From Cyanobacteria bacterium SZAS-4 (GTDB lineage Bacteria > Cyanobacteriota > Vampirovibrionia > Obscuribacterales > Obscuribacteraceae): a DNA stretch of 64,000 nucleotides. Below the pieces are notes generated by a model. It saw only the letters and a program-made list of their open reading frames with translations, was not told the DNA's origin and did no database searches. The translations under genes and the position numbers were made by a program. Where the stretch lies: contig JAFEAT010000015.1 of NCBI GenBank assembly GCA_018266255.1, positions 235,681 through 299,680 on the forward strand, given 5' to 3'. Below are positions 1 to 7,600 of this stretch, piece by piece (positions within the stretch are counted from its first letter, which is position 1; each line of letters starts with the position of its first letter).

Positions 1-1
1 T

Positions 2-694
2 AGCGATAGCGCACAAGTTCAGGATTCAGCAGATGTAAATGTTGCGGAGGAATTAGCTGCGAGCAGCGCGGCGGAAGATTCAGAAGAGCATGATGCAACT
101 GAAGTTAGAAGCAAATTCGGTTCGCTGAACGCTTTTGCAAGAATGCAAAAACGCACCAAGGAGCAAGTCGAAACCAAAGAAGAACAATCAATCACTGGTG
201 ACATTCCAGACGAAGTGCAAGACGAAGTGCAGGCTAGAAACTGGGACACTACGCCGGTTGCAGAAGCAAAACCAGCAACTGGAGATTCAGTCATGAATCA
301 ATGGTGCTCGACCAGTACTGGCGATTCCATTCCAGCCACTGGCAATACGAATTCAGCCGCGGCTTCACTGCTTGAGGCGTTGAACAGCATACCGACACCA
401 TCAGTGATGAAAGACGGACCACCAGCTCAGACCGGTGGCGCGACGCAATCTAAATTTTCGCTAGCCACTCCAAAACCTGCCGGTTCAGAAAGTTCGAGCC
501 TGACACCAGATACGATGCGGCAACAAGCTTCGCGTACGTCGTGGTTGAAAGCTGCTTCGGAATACTCTTCGTCAGTCATCAAAGCAGTCTCTGACCAGAT
601 GAAAATGCTCAACCAAAAACCGAAGAAGACCACCCCAGAAAGCCCTGAGTTTCGAACTGCAGAGCTTCCAGACCAGTCTAATGAAGAAAGATAA
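2..694 (+). CDS. C-terminal part of a low-complexity acidic protein (5' end outside window)
   Basis: The reading frame is open from the left edge to a TAA at 692-694, so the true start lies outside the window; the first ATG inside, at 143, is not a convincing start because the same composition continues upstream of it. The visible 230 residues are rich in Ser, Thr, Glu, Ala and Pro, with no hydrophobic segment, cysteine cluster or recognisable catalytic motif. The last 60 residues are more basic and amphipathic (for example MKMLNQKPKKTTPE). This looks like a disordered tail or linker. I do not recognise the family. A 35-bp tandem repeat follows directly after the stop. Confidence 0.6.
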   Translation, partial: SDSAQVQDSADVNVAEELAASSAAEDSEEHDATEVRSKFGSLNAFARMQKRTKEQVETKEEQSITGDIPDEVQDEVQARNWDTTPVAEAKPATGDSVMNQWCSTSTGDSIPATGNTNSAAASLLEALNSIPTPSVMKDGPPAQTGGATQSKFSLATPKPAGSESSSLTPDTMRQQASRTSWLKAASEYSSSVIKAVSDQMKMLNQKPKKTTPESPEFRTAELPDQSNEER

Positions 695-696
695 TT

Positions 697-801
697 TGTA
701 GTATAGAAGCCTTCCAGACTCGCTCCACGCTCGTAGTACGAAAGTCTGCAATACGCGCTTCATACTTGTAGTACAGAAGTCTGCTACTCTGAGACTCATC
801 A
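697..801. repeat. 35-bp degenerate tandem repeat, three units
   Basis: The core TGTAGTAYRGAAG occurs at 697, 732 (as CGTAGTACGAAAG) and 767, exactly 35 bp apart, followed each time by a related GTCTGC or CCAGACT block. The units are degenerate and lie wholly between the stop of the first gene and the fasciclin gene. No perfect inverted repeat was seen in a unit. Confidence 0.6.
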
Positions 802-841
802 AAGCCCGTCGGGTGGTCTTTGAACAACGAGGGAGAGCACA

Positions 842-1399
842 ATGCGTCCACTACCACAACAAATGAAGTCAACTTTGCTAGCGCTGACACTTTTGTCAGT
901 TTGCAGTTCGTCTGCGTTGGCGAAAGATCCAACTACAGGCGGCAAGATGTCTACTGCGAATACACAAGACATTATCAATACGCTGAGAGTCGAAGGGAAA
1001 TTCCACAAGATGCTTGAAGGTCTGAGCAACGCCTTCGACTTGGACAATACGCTCAAGGGCAAAGGTCCTTTCACTGTTTTCGCAGCAGACGATAAGGCGT
1101 GGGGAAAAATCAACCAAGCCGATCAAGATACTTTGTTCAACAACAAAAACAAGATGGCGCAGGTCCTCAAGTATGAAATCATTCCCAACGCAAAACTAGA
1201 CAGCAAAGCACTTTCAGCGATGTCGTCAGTGAAATCAATGGAAGGTCATGAAATCAAATTGTCTATGAAAGACGATAAAGATGCGAAAATCGCAGGACTG
1301 TATGCTGACAAGGCACACGTAAAAAGTGCAGATATCATGTGCAGCAACGGCATCATCCACATCGTAGATCAGCCGTTGATGCCACAATTAGCTCAATAG
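842..1399 (+). CDS. Secreted fasciclin (FAS1) domain protein
   Basis: 185 residues. ATG at 842 is preceded by a GAGGGAGAG ribosome binding site. A signal peptide covers about residues 1-27, with likely cleavage after SSALA. The rest is one FAS1 domain: the H1 motif GPFTVFAADDKAW lies near residue 75 and the H2 motif NGIIHIVDQPLMP lies at the C-terminus, so the domain is complete. FAS1 proteins act outside the cytoplasm in adhesion or matrix interaction; the binding partner here is unknown. The protein is single-domain, without a lipobox or anchor, so it should be periplasmic or secreted. It is monocistronic, with a weak hairpin terminator downstream. Confidence 0.93.
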   Translation: MRPLPQQMKSTLLALTLLSVCSSSALAKDPTTGGKMSTANTQDIINTLRVEGKFHKMLEGLSNAFDLDNTLKGKGPFTVFAADDKAWGKINQADQDTLFNNKNKMAQVLKYEIIPNAKLDSKALSAMSSVKSMEGHEIKLSMKDDKDAKIAGLYADKAHVKSADIMCSNGIIHIVDQPLMPQLAQ

Positions 1400-1440
1400 C
1401 CTGATCACTGCGCGGAAAGTTATTCCGTTCAATAAAAGTC

Positions 1441-1480
1441 AAAAATATGCGCAGGAAATTCAAAATCCCGCGCATTTTGT
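1441..1480 (+). terminator. Hairpin terminator after the fasciclin gene
   Basis: ATGCGC at 1447-1452 pairs with GCGCAT at 1470-1475, with an inner GG/CC, flanked by an A-run upstream and TTTTGTTG downstream. It lies between convergent genes and could serve both strands. The U-tract is short. Confidence 0.55.
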
Positions 1481-1530
1481 TGAGCATATATGGTGCGCGA
1501 GCTGGATAGTGCTGGCCGCGACCAATCTTG

Positions 1531-2850
1531 TTACTTGCCCCAGGTAAAGAACAATGCAATGGCTGCTACCGTCATCGCGGCTGTTGATGCCCATCCGGCG
1601 AAGTTGGTCATGCGACTGTTCACCTTGTCGCCCATGATCTTTTCGTTATTAACGACAAGCATAATCAGAATCAGAAGTGGTGGTGCCACCAGTCCATTTA
1701 TGACAGCAGACCAGAACAATGCAGATATCGCATTCATGCCGAAGAAATTCATTGCCATTCCGATGATTGTCGAAATTGCAATTACGGCATAAAACTGCTT
1801 AGCGCGATACGGTTTCTCATCCAATCCGTAACGCCATCCGCATGCTTCGGAAACGGCATAGGCAGCCGATCCCGTCAAAATGGGAATAGCGAGCAGTCCC
1901 GTACCGATCAGACCGAGGGCAAGGAGTAACTCAGAGAATTTGCCTGCCACTGGTACCAGAGCTTTTGCAGCATCGGTCGCCGATGTGATGTGTGTTTGTC
2001 CGTGTGCATGAAGAGTTGCAGCGCAAGTGAAGATGATGAAGTACATGACGGCATTGGAAAGACACATACCGGCATTGACGTCCATCGCCGCCACTTTCAG
2101 CTCTTCATGAGACGCGCCGCGTCGCTGCCAGAGCGCTTTCTTACCCTCACTCTTATCTTCTTCGACTTGTTGACTGGCTTGCCAGAAAAATAGATACGGT
2201 GAAATAGTTGTGCCAAGGATGGCTACAAGCGTCGAAACATATTGCGCAGTAGGTTTGAAAGACGGAATAAATGTGGCCTTTAAAACCTCCATCGCATCGA
2301 CATGCACGAAAAATGCGGTAGCAATGTAAGCAAACAGAACGACTGTTAGCCACTTAAATACGTTGACGATCAGTTTGTAGGAACCCAAGAATTGAATCAC
2401 TAAAATGCCTACTGATACGAGAAAAATTGTAGGCAAGATAGGCACAGGGTGGAGCAACTGGATTGCAGCGGCTATGGCACCAATATCAGCACCAACATTC
2501 AAAGTATTAGCGATAAAAAGTGCAACAACGGCTATATAAAGAATCGGTCTGGGGTAGTTTTTCCTCAAAACACCTGCCAGTCCCTGACCTGTAACCATGC
2601 CGATTTTGGCGCAGCTGTACTGCACTGCAGCTATCATCGGCAATGTGACGATTGCCAACCATAGAGTCGAGAAACCCAGGGATGCTCCGGCGACTGAGTA
2701 TGTACCGATACCAGACGGGTCGTCGTCCGAGGCACCAGTGATCAACCCAGGTCCGAGAACCTGGAAAAACCGTTTGAGCGGGTTTTTCTCTTCTAGAGCT
2801 TTCTGCCGCGGAGTCAGCTCGCTAGTATTGGGGGGTGCTTCAGCATTCAT
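1531..2850 (-). CDS. Nramp-family (SLC11-like) divalent metal transporter, divergent clade
   Basis: About 439 residues with around 11 hydrophobic segments. It belongs to the Nramp fold family: a TM1 unwound region reads GASDDDPSGIGTY and the TM6 region reads TTISPYLFFWQASQ. Classical Mn/Fe Nramps have DPGN in TM1 and an MPH motif in TM6; here the TM1 motif is DPSG and the TM6 Met-Pro-His is absent, so the ion may differ (Mg2+ or Mn2+ are candidates by analogy with Nramp-related Mg transporters). I chose the ATG at 2850 (MNAEAP) because AGGA lies 8 nt upstream; ATGs at 2859 and 2898 are in frame but lack good ribosome binding sites. It is transcribed alone, behind a structured leader. Confidence 0.85.
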   Translation of the reverse strand: MNAEAPPNTSELTPRQKALEEKNPLKRFFQVLGPGLITGASDDDPSGIGTYSVAGASLGFSTLWLAIVTLPMIAAVQYSCAKIGMVTGQGLAGVLRKNYPRPILYIAVVALFIANTLNVGADIGAIAAAIQLLHPVPILPTIFLVSVGILVIQFLGSYKLIVNVFKWLTVVLFAYIATAFFVHVDAMEVLKATFIPSFKPTAQYVSTLVAILGTTISPYLFFWQASQQVEEDKSEGKKALWQRRGASHEELKVAAMDVNAGMCLSNAVMYFIIFTCAATLHAHGQTHITSATDAAKALVPVAGKFSELLLALGLIGTGLLAIPILTGSAAYAVSEACGWRYGLDEKPYRAKQFYAVIAISTIIGMAMNFFGMNAISALFWSAVINGLVAPPLLILIMLVVNNEKIMGDKVNSRMTNFAGWASTAAMTVAAIALFFTWGK

Positions 2851-3000
2851 TGTTTGCATCCTGCGGCAGACGCCGCTGTTGTACTCTCCCCGGACCATAG
2901 CTGGGCAGGGCTTGCCTTTTGGAACCTTGACAGAATCTTGATGAAAGCAGACCGAAAGAAACCCCGAAAGGTTCCCTGGTTGTGCAATCTAGAAAGCGGC
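2851..3000 (-). promoter_or_regulatory. Structured 5' leader upstream of the Nramp gene
   Basis: Read on the minus strand, GGAACCTT (2975-2968) is perfectly complementary to AAGGTTCC (2928-2921), giving an 8-bp stem around a 39-nt apical region. Closer to the start, GCGGC and GCCGC (2875-2862) form a short GC hairpin directly before the ribosome binding site. This could be a metal-sensing leader or simple attenuator, but it does not match the metal riboswitch consensus that I know (for example yybP-ykoY). Confidence 0.3.
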
Positions 3001-3069
3001 AGAACTTAACCGCTTGGTTCAAGATTGCTCACAGTAACGTCGCACGCACCGGGACGTTTGCCCCAGGAC

Positions 3070-3178
3070 GTCAGGCGAATCGACGGTAGCCCGCCCGGCA
3101 GTACACTCCGCTCGCAGCCTCGTGCCCTCAGCACACTCCACTCCGCCGCCCGGGCTCGGCTCAATTTAATCGCCTGAC
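3070..3178. ncRNA. Candidate structured RNA of unknown family
   Basis: GTCAGGCGA at 3070-3078 is perfectly complementary to TCGCCTGAC at 3170-3178. Inside it AGCCCG (3088-3093) pairs with CGGGCT (3151-3156), and GTGCCCTCAGCAC (3122-3134) makes a small hairpin. The interval is much more GC-rich than its surroundings. Either strand could be transcribed. It lies in the roughly 540-bp gap between the Nramp start and a small membrane protein gene. I do not recognise it as tmRNA, RNase P, SRP, 6S or a known riboswitch; a GC-rich mobile palindrome is the alternative. Confidence 0.35.
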
Positions 3179-3391
3179 CCTATAGGAACGGGTAACATCA
3201 CGGCGAAAAACATTTACACCATTTCGTTAACGCGCAAAGGTCATTACCCAGTCCGGCAGAAATCGATAGTATTGAGATACAAGCAGCGGGTTGGGCGAAA
3301 CCAACAAATCGGTGATTCGGTAGTTACGGCAAGTGAGCCGAGAACGCCTGCCTCTACACGCGGTTGACACTTCAAGACAAGGAAAAGACAC

Positions 3392-3529
3392 ATGAGAAAC
3401 CGTAATCAGAAGGGCGAAATGAGCGATATCGGACTAGCGATCCTTTCAATGGTTGCAACGTTCGGATTTTTCACGGTAGCCCTTTTGGGCGGTTGCTCAG
3501 CGCTCCTCAAATGCACGTTCGGATACTAA
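3392..3529 (+). CDS. 45-residue predicted membrane protein
   Basis: ATG at 3392 follows AAGGAAAAG at a 6-nt spacing, a good ribosome binding site. The product has a charged, polar N-terminus (MRNRNQKGEMSD), one hydrophobic helix of about 27 residues (IGLAIL to GCSALL) and a short tail ending KCTFGY. Two cysteines (35 and 41) lie at the end of the helix. There is no lipobox at the right position. Function is unknown. The downstream 346 bp to the next gene hold a hairpin at 3653-3682 and no other gene. Confidence 0.5.
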   Translation: MRNRNQKGEMSDIGLAILSMVATFGFFTVALLGGCSALLKCTFGY

Positions 3530-3652
3530 CCGACCGGTTTCGGGTGAATTGAGTTGCAGTGCCCCGCTGGCAATCAAATGTTAAATGCCACCAGATGGCA
3601 CCGCCGAGAGTGCACCAACGCACAAGTGAGAAACTTATAACTTCACCAGAAA

Positions 3653-3682
3653 GGCACCATAATTATCACCATAAATGGTGCC
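3653..3682 (+). terminator. Hairpin in the 3530-3875 gap
   Basis: GGCACCAT at 3653-3660 and ATGGTGCC at 3675-3682 form a perfect 8-bp stem with a 14-nt AT-rich loop, followed by GGACCTTTTAG. The short T-run makes it a possible terminator or attenuator before the coiled-coil gene. The rest of the gap shows no coding signal. Confidence 0.4.
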
Positions 3683-3875
3683 GGACCTTTTAGTCTAAAT
3701 CGATCGTATGCCGCACTGAATATGGTGCGACACAAGTTTACAAGAAGATACAAAGTTCTCGAACTTTATAACAAAAACTTTGCCTTTTCCGTCGACCTTA
3801 CGGGTGGTGGCATAAAAACAGATTGCAAAAACCCAGAAATTGTCGCTATTATGGTGGCGAGAAAGGGGGGGCACC

Positions 3876-4481
3876 GTGAGCAATTCAGAAGCTATAAACC
3901 ACGATTTACTATCAAATTCGGCGTCTCAACATAATGACGCTCTTGATACAGAAGGGCTCGAACATATATTCCGCTGGGCATCAGACATGGTGGCGGAAGG
4001 TGAAGACGCTCGCGTAAAAATTGCCCGCGAAAGACGAGTTCGCAGACAAGTGCTCGAAGTCGTTCAAAAAGCGCGCGAACAAAAAGTTCTAAAGGAAGCG
4101 AGCGACGAAACTGCCTACTTGCAACGCCGAGTGATCGCGTTGTTGCAAAAGATGCAAGAAGTTACCGAAGAAAACAGCTTGCTTCGTCAAATCACAATTA
4201 GCCAGTACTACGCTCTGGATCGAATTCCAGTGCTGGAAGAAGAAATTAAGAGCCTGCGGGGCATGGACTACGAGCGTGAAGCTGCCGTAGCCGAGCGTCG
4301 ATATCTTATGGATGCGTTGGCAAAATTGAAAGCTGATCGAGACTTCCTCGATGAGTTATTGACGTCTGCCGAAGAAGAGAATGCACGAGTTGCTCGACTT
4401 CTCTCTGAAGCACGCGCCGAACTTGCAGATTTGAAAGAGCGTAAATGGTGGCATTCACTCTACAGAATTTTTAGACCTTAA
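3876..4481 (+). CDS. Coiled-coil protein of unknown function
   Basis: 201 residues from GTG at 3876, which follows a G-rich ribosome binding site (AAAGGGGGGG). A TTG in frame at 3840 would add residues but has no such site. From about residue 35 to 190 the sequence is almost entirely charged heptad-like helix (Arg, Glu, Lys, Leu, Ala), ending in a basic aromatic tail KWWHSLYRIFRP that could touch a membrane or nucleic acid. No TM segment or enzyme motif is present. It is convergent with rarA across a strong terminator. The role may be structural or scaffolding, but nothing in the sequence defines it. Confidence 0.7.
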   Translation: MSNSEAINHDLLSNSASQHNDALDTEGLEHIFRWASDMVAEGEDARVKIARERRVRRQVLEVVQKAREQKVLKEASDETAYLQRRVIALLQKMQEVTEENSLLRQITISQYYALDRIPVLEEEIKSLRGMDYEREAAVAERRYLMDALAKLKADRDFLDELLTSAEEENARVARLLSEARAELADLKERKWWHSLYRIFRP

Positions 4482-4513
4482 CTGATCTAGCACTCGCCGG
4501 TTCAGGATCCTAA

Positions 4514-4548
4514 CCAAAAAAGGGCGCTCTATCGAGCGTCCTTTTTAT
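4514..4548. terminator. Bidirectional intrinsic terminator
   Basis: A-run, then AGGGCGCTC, TAT loop, GAGCGTCC and CTTTTT. The perfect GC-rich stem with an A-tract on one side and T-tract on the other sits between the convergent coiled-coil gene and rarA, and overlaps the rarA stop codon. Confidence 0.85.
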
Positions 4549-5819
4549 TCTCGATCGCGAATCTTGCCTTCGAATCCGCGACCAGTGGGTTCGTAATACT
4601 TAGTGCCTTCCAACTCTTCGGGCATGCACTTCATGTCAGCTTTGCCTTCCTCGTAGTCGTGCGCGTACTTGTAGCCTTTGGAGTATCCCAATTCTTTCAT
4701 CAGCTTGGTTGGTGCATTTCTCAAGTGCAAAGGCACCGGATGCTGACTCATATTCAAAGCATCTTGGGCGGCCATGTTGTATGCCTTGTAAACGGCGTTA
4801 GATTTAGGTGCGCTAGCCATATAGACAACAACCTGCGCAAGCGCGATCTTACACTCGGGCATGCCAATCAATTCCACTGCTTGCATAGCGGCCACTGCCT
4901 GAGTTAAAGCAGCTGGTGCAGAAAGTCCAATGTCTTCAGAAGCGAATCTGACTAGTCGGCGTGCCACGTAGAGAGGTTCTTCACCCGCCTCGAGCATGCG
5001 CGCGAGCCAGTATAAACTCGCATCAACATTCGAGTTACGCATAGATTTATGCAAAGCGGAGATCAAATTGTAGTGGTGCTCACCATCTTTATCGTACTTG
5101 AGCACCGCTTGCTGAATAGCCGATTTGATCATCGGCTCGGTCAATGATTTAGCGCCTTTTCTCTTAGATAGAAGCACAGCTAGTTCCAACGTATTCAAAG
5201 CCGTGCGCGCATCGCCAGATGAATAGATAGAGATCATGTTCAGTTGCTCATCTGTCACTTCGATTTGGTCATTTCCCAATCCTCGCTCGCGATCTGTTAA
5301 AGCATGACGCATGATCTTCTGCAGATCTTCAGCACCAAGATCTTCCAATACAAATACTTTTAAACGCGAGAGCAATGCGCTGTTGATTTCAAAAGATGGA
5401 TTCTCTGTGGTGGCACCAACTAAAGAGATGGTGCCATTTTCAACGTAGGGCAAAAAAGCGTCCTGCTGCGCCTTGTTGAAGCGATGAATTTCATCCACGA
5501 ATAGAACTGTGCGCCGGTGCTCGATGCTCATGAAGGCTTCAGCTTCAGCCATCACGCTTTTTATTTCTTTTATGCCAGATGTTACTGCTGAAAAAGAAGT
5601 CCAGCGACTATTGGTTTGATTGGCGATGATTCTCGCTAATGTAGTCTTTCCAACACCGGGTGGTCCCCACAGAATGAATGATGTGATCTGGTCGATCTCC
5701 ACCATCTGTTTCAACACACCATCTTCTGCCAGCAATTTTTCTTGACCGACAAACTCGTCTAAATTGCGTGGACGCATTCGGTCTGCCAGCGGAGTCTTCT
5801 GGTTGATCGAGGTGCTCAT
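4545..5819 (-). CDS. rarA: Replication-associated recombination protein A (MgsA/RarA AAA+ ATPase)
   Basis: 424 residues, the usual length. RarA is a clamp-loader-like AAA+ ATPase that acts at stalled forks and interacts with SSB and DNA ends. Walker A GPPGVGKTT lies at residues 52-60 and Walker B VLFVDEIHRFN around 105-115. Sensor region GATTENPSFE and the C-terminal tetramerisation region typical of the family (for example NAPTKLMKELGYSKGYKYAHD) are present. The start ATG overlaps the stop of the upstream coiled-coil gene (ATGA), so the two are translationally coupled. No key residue appears to be missing. Confidence 0.97.
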   Translation of the reverse strand: MSTSINQKTPLADRMRPRNLDEFVGQEKLLAEDGVLKQMVEIDQITSFILWGPPGVGKTTLARIIANQTNSRWTSFSAVTSGIKEIKSVMAEAEAFMSIEHRRTVLFVDEIHRFNKAQQDAFLPYVENGTISLVGATTENPSFEINSALLSRLKVFVLEDLGAEDLQKIMRHALTDRERGLGNDQIEVTDEQLNMISIYSSGDARTALNTLELAVLLSKRKGAKSLTEPMIKSAIQQAVLKYDKDGEHHYNLISALHKSMRNSNVDASLYWLARMLEAGEEPLYVARRLVRFASEDIGLSAPAALTQAVAAMQAVELIGMPECKIALAQVVVYMASAPKSNAVYKAYNMAAQDALNMSQHPVPLHLRNAPTKLMKELGYSKGYKYAHDYEEGKADMKCMPEELEGTKYYEPTGRGFEGKIRDRE

Positions 5820-6169
5820 TCAGACTCGCCCAACTTGTCAAGATCTTGTGGCTTTATCAGATATCTGGAGTTGAACGCTTTTAGCTTGTTTCGATATTCC
5901 TGGCCGAGTTTGTCCATCGCCTCTTGATGTTTCAGCGCGTCAGCCTTTCGCTTTTCTCGCATATTGGCTCGAAAATCGCTGCGCGAGGCGATATCGTTGC
6001 GGAAGGCTTCAGCATCTTCAAGAGCCTTCTCACCGCGCACGACTTCAGCTTCTTTCAATTGCTCTTTGGCTTTGACGCGTTCAATTTCTCGCGCTCTTAA
6101 AGTTGCGAGATATCTTTCCTTCTCTGCCTCGCGCATTGCCGCTTGCTTTTCGGTCTCTGACTTGTCCAT
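5816..6169 (-). CDS. Small charged coiled-coil protein coupled to rarA
   Basis: 117 residues, almost wholly helical and highly charged (Glu, Lys, Arg, Ala), without TM segment, cysteine or enzyme motif. The stop TGA overlaps the rarA ATG, which supports a real translated gene. A weak GCGGATG site precedes the ATG at 6169. Function is unknown; linkage to rarA suggests only co-expression. The next gene upstream is divergent, so this gene and rarA form a two-gene operon. Confidence 0.7.
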   Translation of the reverse strand: MDKSETEKQAAMREAEKERYLATLRAREIERVKAKEQLKEAEVVRGEKALEDAEAFRNDIASRSDFRANMREKRKADALKHQEAMDKLGQEYRNKLKAFNSRYLIKPQDLDKLGESE

Positions 6170-6283
6170 TGTGCATCCGCCGCTTGTGATGTGCCAACAC
6201 TTACATTATGACAATTCTGGTAGGTACCCGTATGATAATTCATAGCAAAGGACGAGCTAATCTCGCGGGACGTCAAGTGCGAA

Positions 6284-7573
6284 TTGACAGAAAATAAAAC
6301 AGATCTGCGCATCGGGCAACTTTTGATCGAAGCTCAAATTTTAAGAGCTCGCGATCTTAACGACGCGATAAAAATCGCCAAGATAACCAGCTTGCCGATA
6401 GGTCGCATCCTCATCATGTCAAGCTATGTGGGCGAACGTGAATTTCAAGCGGCGGTGCATGCACAATCGCTCGTGCGCGATTCCATACTTCCGTTTTCTG
6501 CTGCCATCGAAGCGCTGTGCCTGATGTCACGCAGCGAATTGACCTTCGAACAATGCCTCAATGAAGTTGGGTGGGCGCGAGCACAGGATGCCACCACAAA
6601 CAAGCTCGGCTCAATGTTGCTCGATGCAGAAATCATCACGAAAGAGCAGATGGAAAGCGCGATACGCACAAGCGAAGCGACTGGTTTGCCGCTGGGACGA
6701 GTGCTGGTGTCACTTGGTTCAATCACCGATGAAACCCTCACAACAGCCTTGAACGCGCAGGTGATGGTGCGTGACCGCAAGATCGATAGAGAGCAAGCCA
6801 TCCGCGGTCTCAATGCGGCTTTCATACGCAGGCAAGATCTCGAAATCGCTCTGGCAGAAAATGGTTTCTACCGTGGTCCACTAAAAAATTCGGTCCGCCT
6901 CGGCGAGCTGCTCGTGCTCGCGCAGGTAGTTCCAGCCGTCGAGATAATGAACGCACTAGAACTAGGTTTGATGCACCTCAAGCCACTGGGTAGAACTCTC
7001 GTCGACATGAATCAAATTACTGAGACAACTCTCGATGCGGCATTGCAACTGCAAGAGATGGTGTCGAATCGAACCATTGATGAAGATAATGCAGTCGCCA
7101 CTTTGAAGCAATTCGTCGACACCAACACTGCGGTGATCGAACTGATTTCTCAACTTGAAGTGCCGCAGGAGCACTTCAAAATAAATGTGCGCCTGCACGA
7201 CTTGTTGCGCGTCGCCAGTTTATTGCAACATAGCGATATCGAGCTTTCCGATATTCCAAAGACTGGAACCGCCAGCTCGGCAGATGCAAAGTCCTCGGCT
7301 GGCCGGCTCTTGAGCAACGGATTTATCGACCAGCGCACATATTTCGGCTGCTTGCGCTGCTACTACCTCGTCTCCAACGGATGGATGAGCATCCAGCACG
7401 CTATCATCGCCCTGAACTACTTCTCCAATCAGCAGGGCCTATCGTTTGACGAGGTGCTGCTTGAGTTAAAGTGGACCCTGCGCACAAGACCGCAGTTTCG
7501 AAGCGATAATTCGGGCAAAGGTATAGTAAGTAGTGAAGGCGGCCTGAGTCGGCTAAAATTGGGTGACATTTAG
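6284..7573 (+). CDS. Tandem MshEN-like (GspE N-terminal-like) repeat protein, copy 1
   Basis: 429 residues. It contains three clear and one weaker copy of an MshEN/T2SSE_N-like module: near residues 7-62 (RIGQLLIEAQIL ... LPIGRILIM), 105-160 (KLGSMLLDAEII ... LPLGRVLVSLG), 203-260 (RLGELLVLAQVV ... PLGRTLVDM) and about 295-365. Modules show the paired (R/K)xG and LGR half-sites with Leu and Gln periodicity typical of this fold. In GspE/PilB ATPases the MshEN domain is regulatory and in some proteins binds c-di-GMP; here no ATPase domain follows. TTG at 6284 is chosen because the N-terminus then aligns with the downstream paralogue. It is followed after 27 bp by copy 2. Confidence 0.8.
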   Translation: MTENKTDLRIGQLLIEAQILRARDLNDAIKIAKITSLPIGRILIMSSYVGEREFQAAVHAQSLVRDSILPFSAAIEALCLMSRSELTFEQCLNEVGWARAQDATTNKLGSMLLDAEIITKEQMESAIRTSEATGLPLGRVLVSLGSITDETLTTALNAQVMVRDRKIDREQAIRGLNAAFIRRQDLEIALAENGFYRGPLKNSVRLGELLVLAQVVPAVEIMNALELGLMHLKPLGRTLVDMNQITETTLDAALQLQEMVSNRTIDEDNAVATLKQFVDTNTAVIELISQLEVPQEHFKINVRLHDLLRVASLLQHSDIELSDIPKTGTASSADAKSSAGRLLSNGFIDQRTYFGCLRCYYLVSNGWMSIQHAIIALNYFSNQQGLSFDEVLLELKWTLRTRPQFRSDNSGKGIVSSEGGLSRLKLGDI

Positions 7574-7600
7574 TTCGAAAGTGTCCGAAAGAAGGATCAA

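Noticed and set aside
3283..3350. Possible c-di-GMP-I riboswitch before the 45-residue gene
   Set aside because: Purine-rich stretches and a GGTAG piece were suggestive, but the required conserved core and tetraloop-receptor order are not present.
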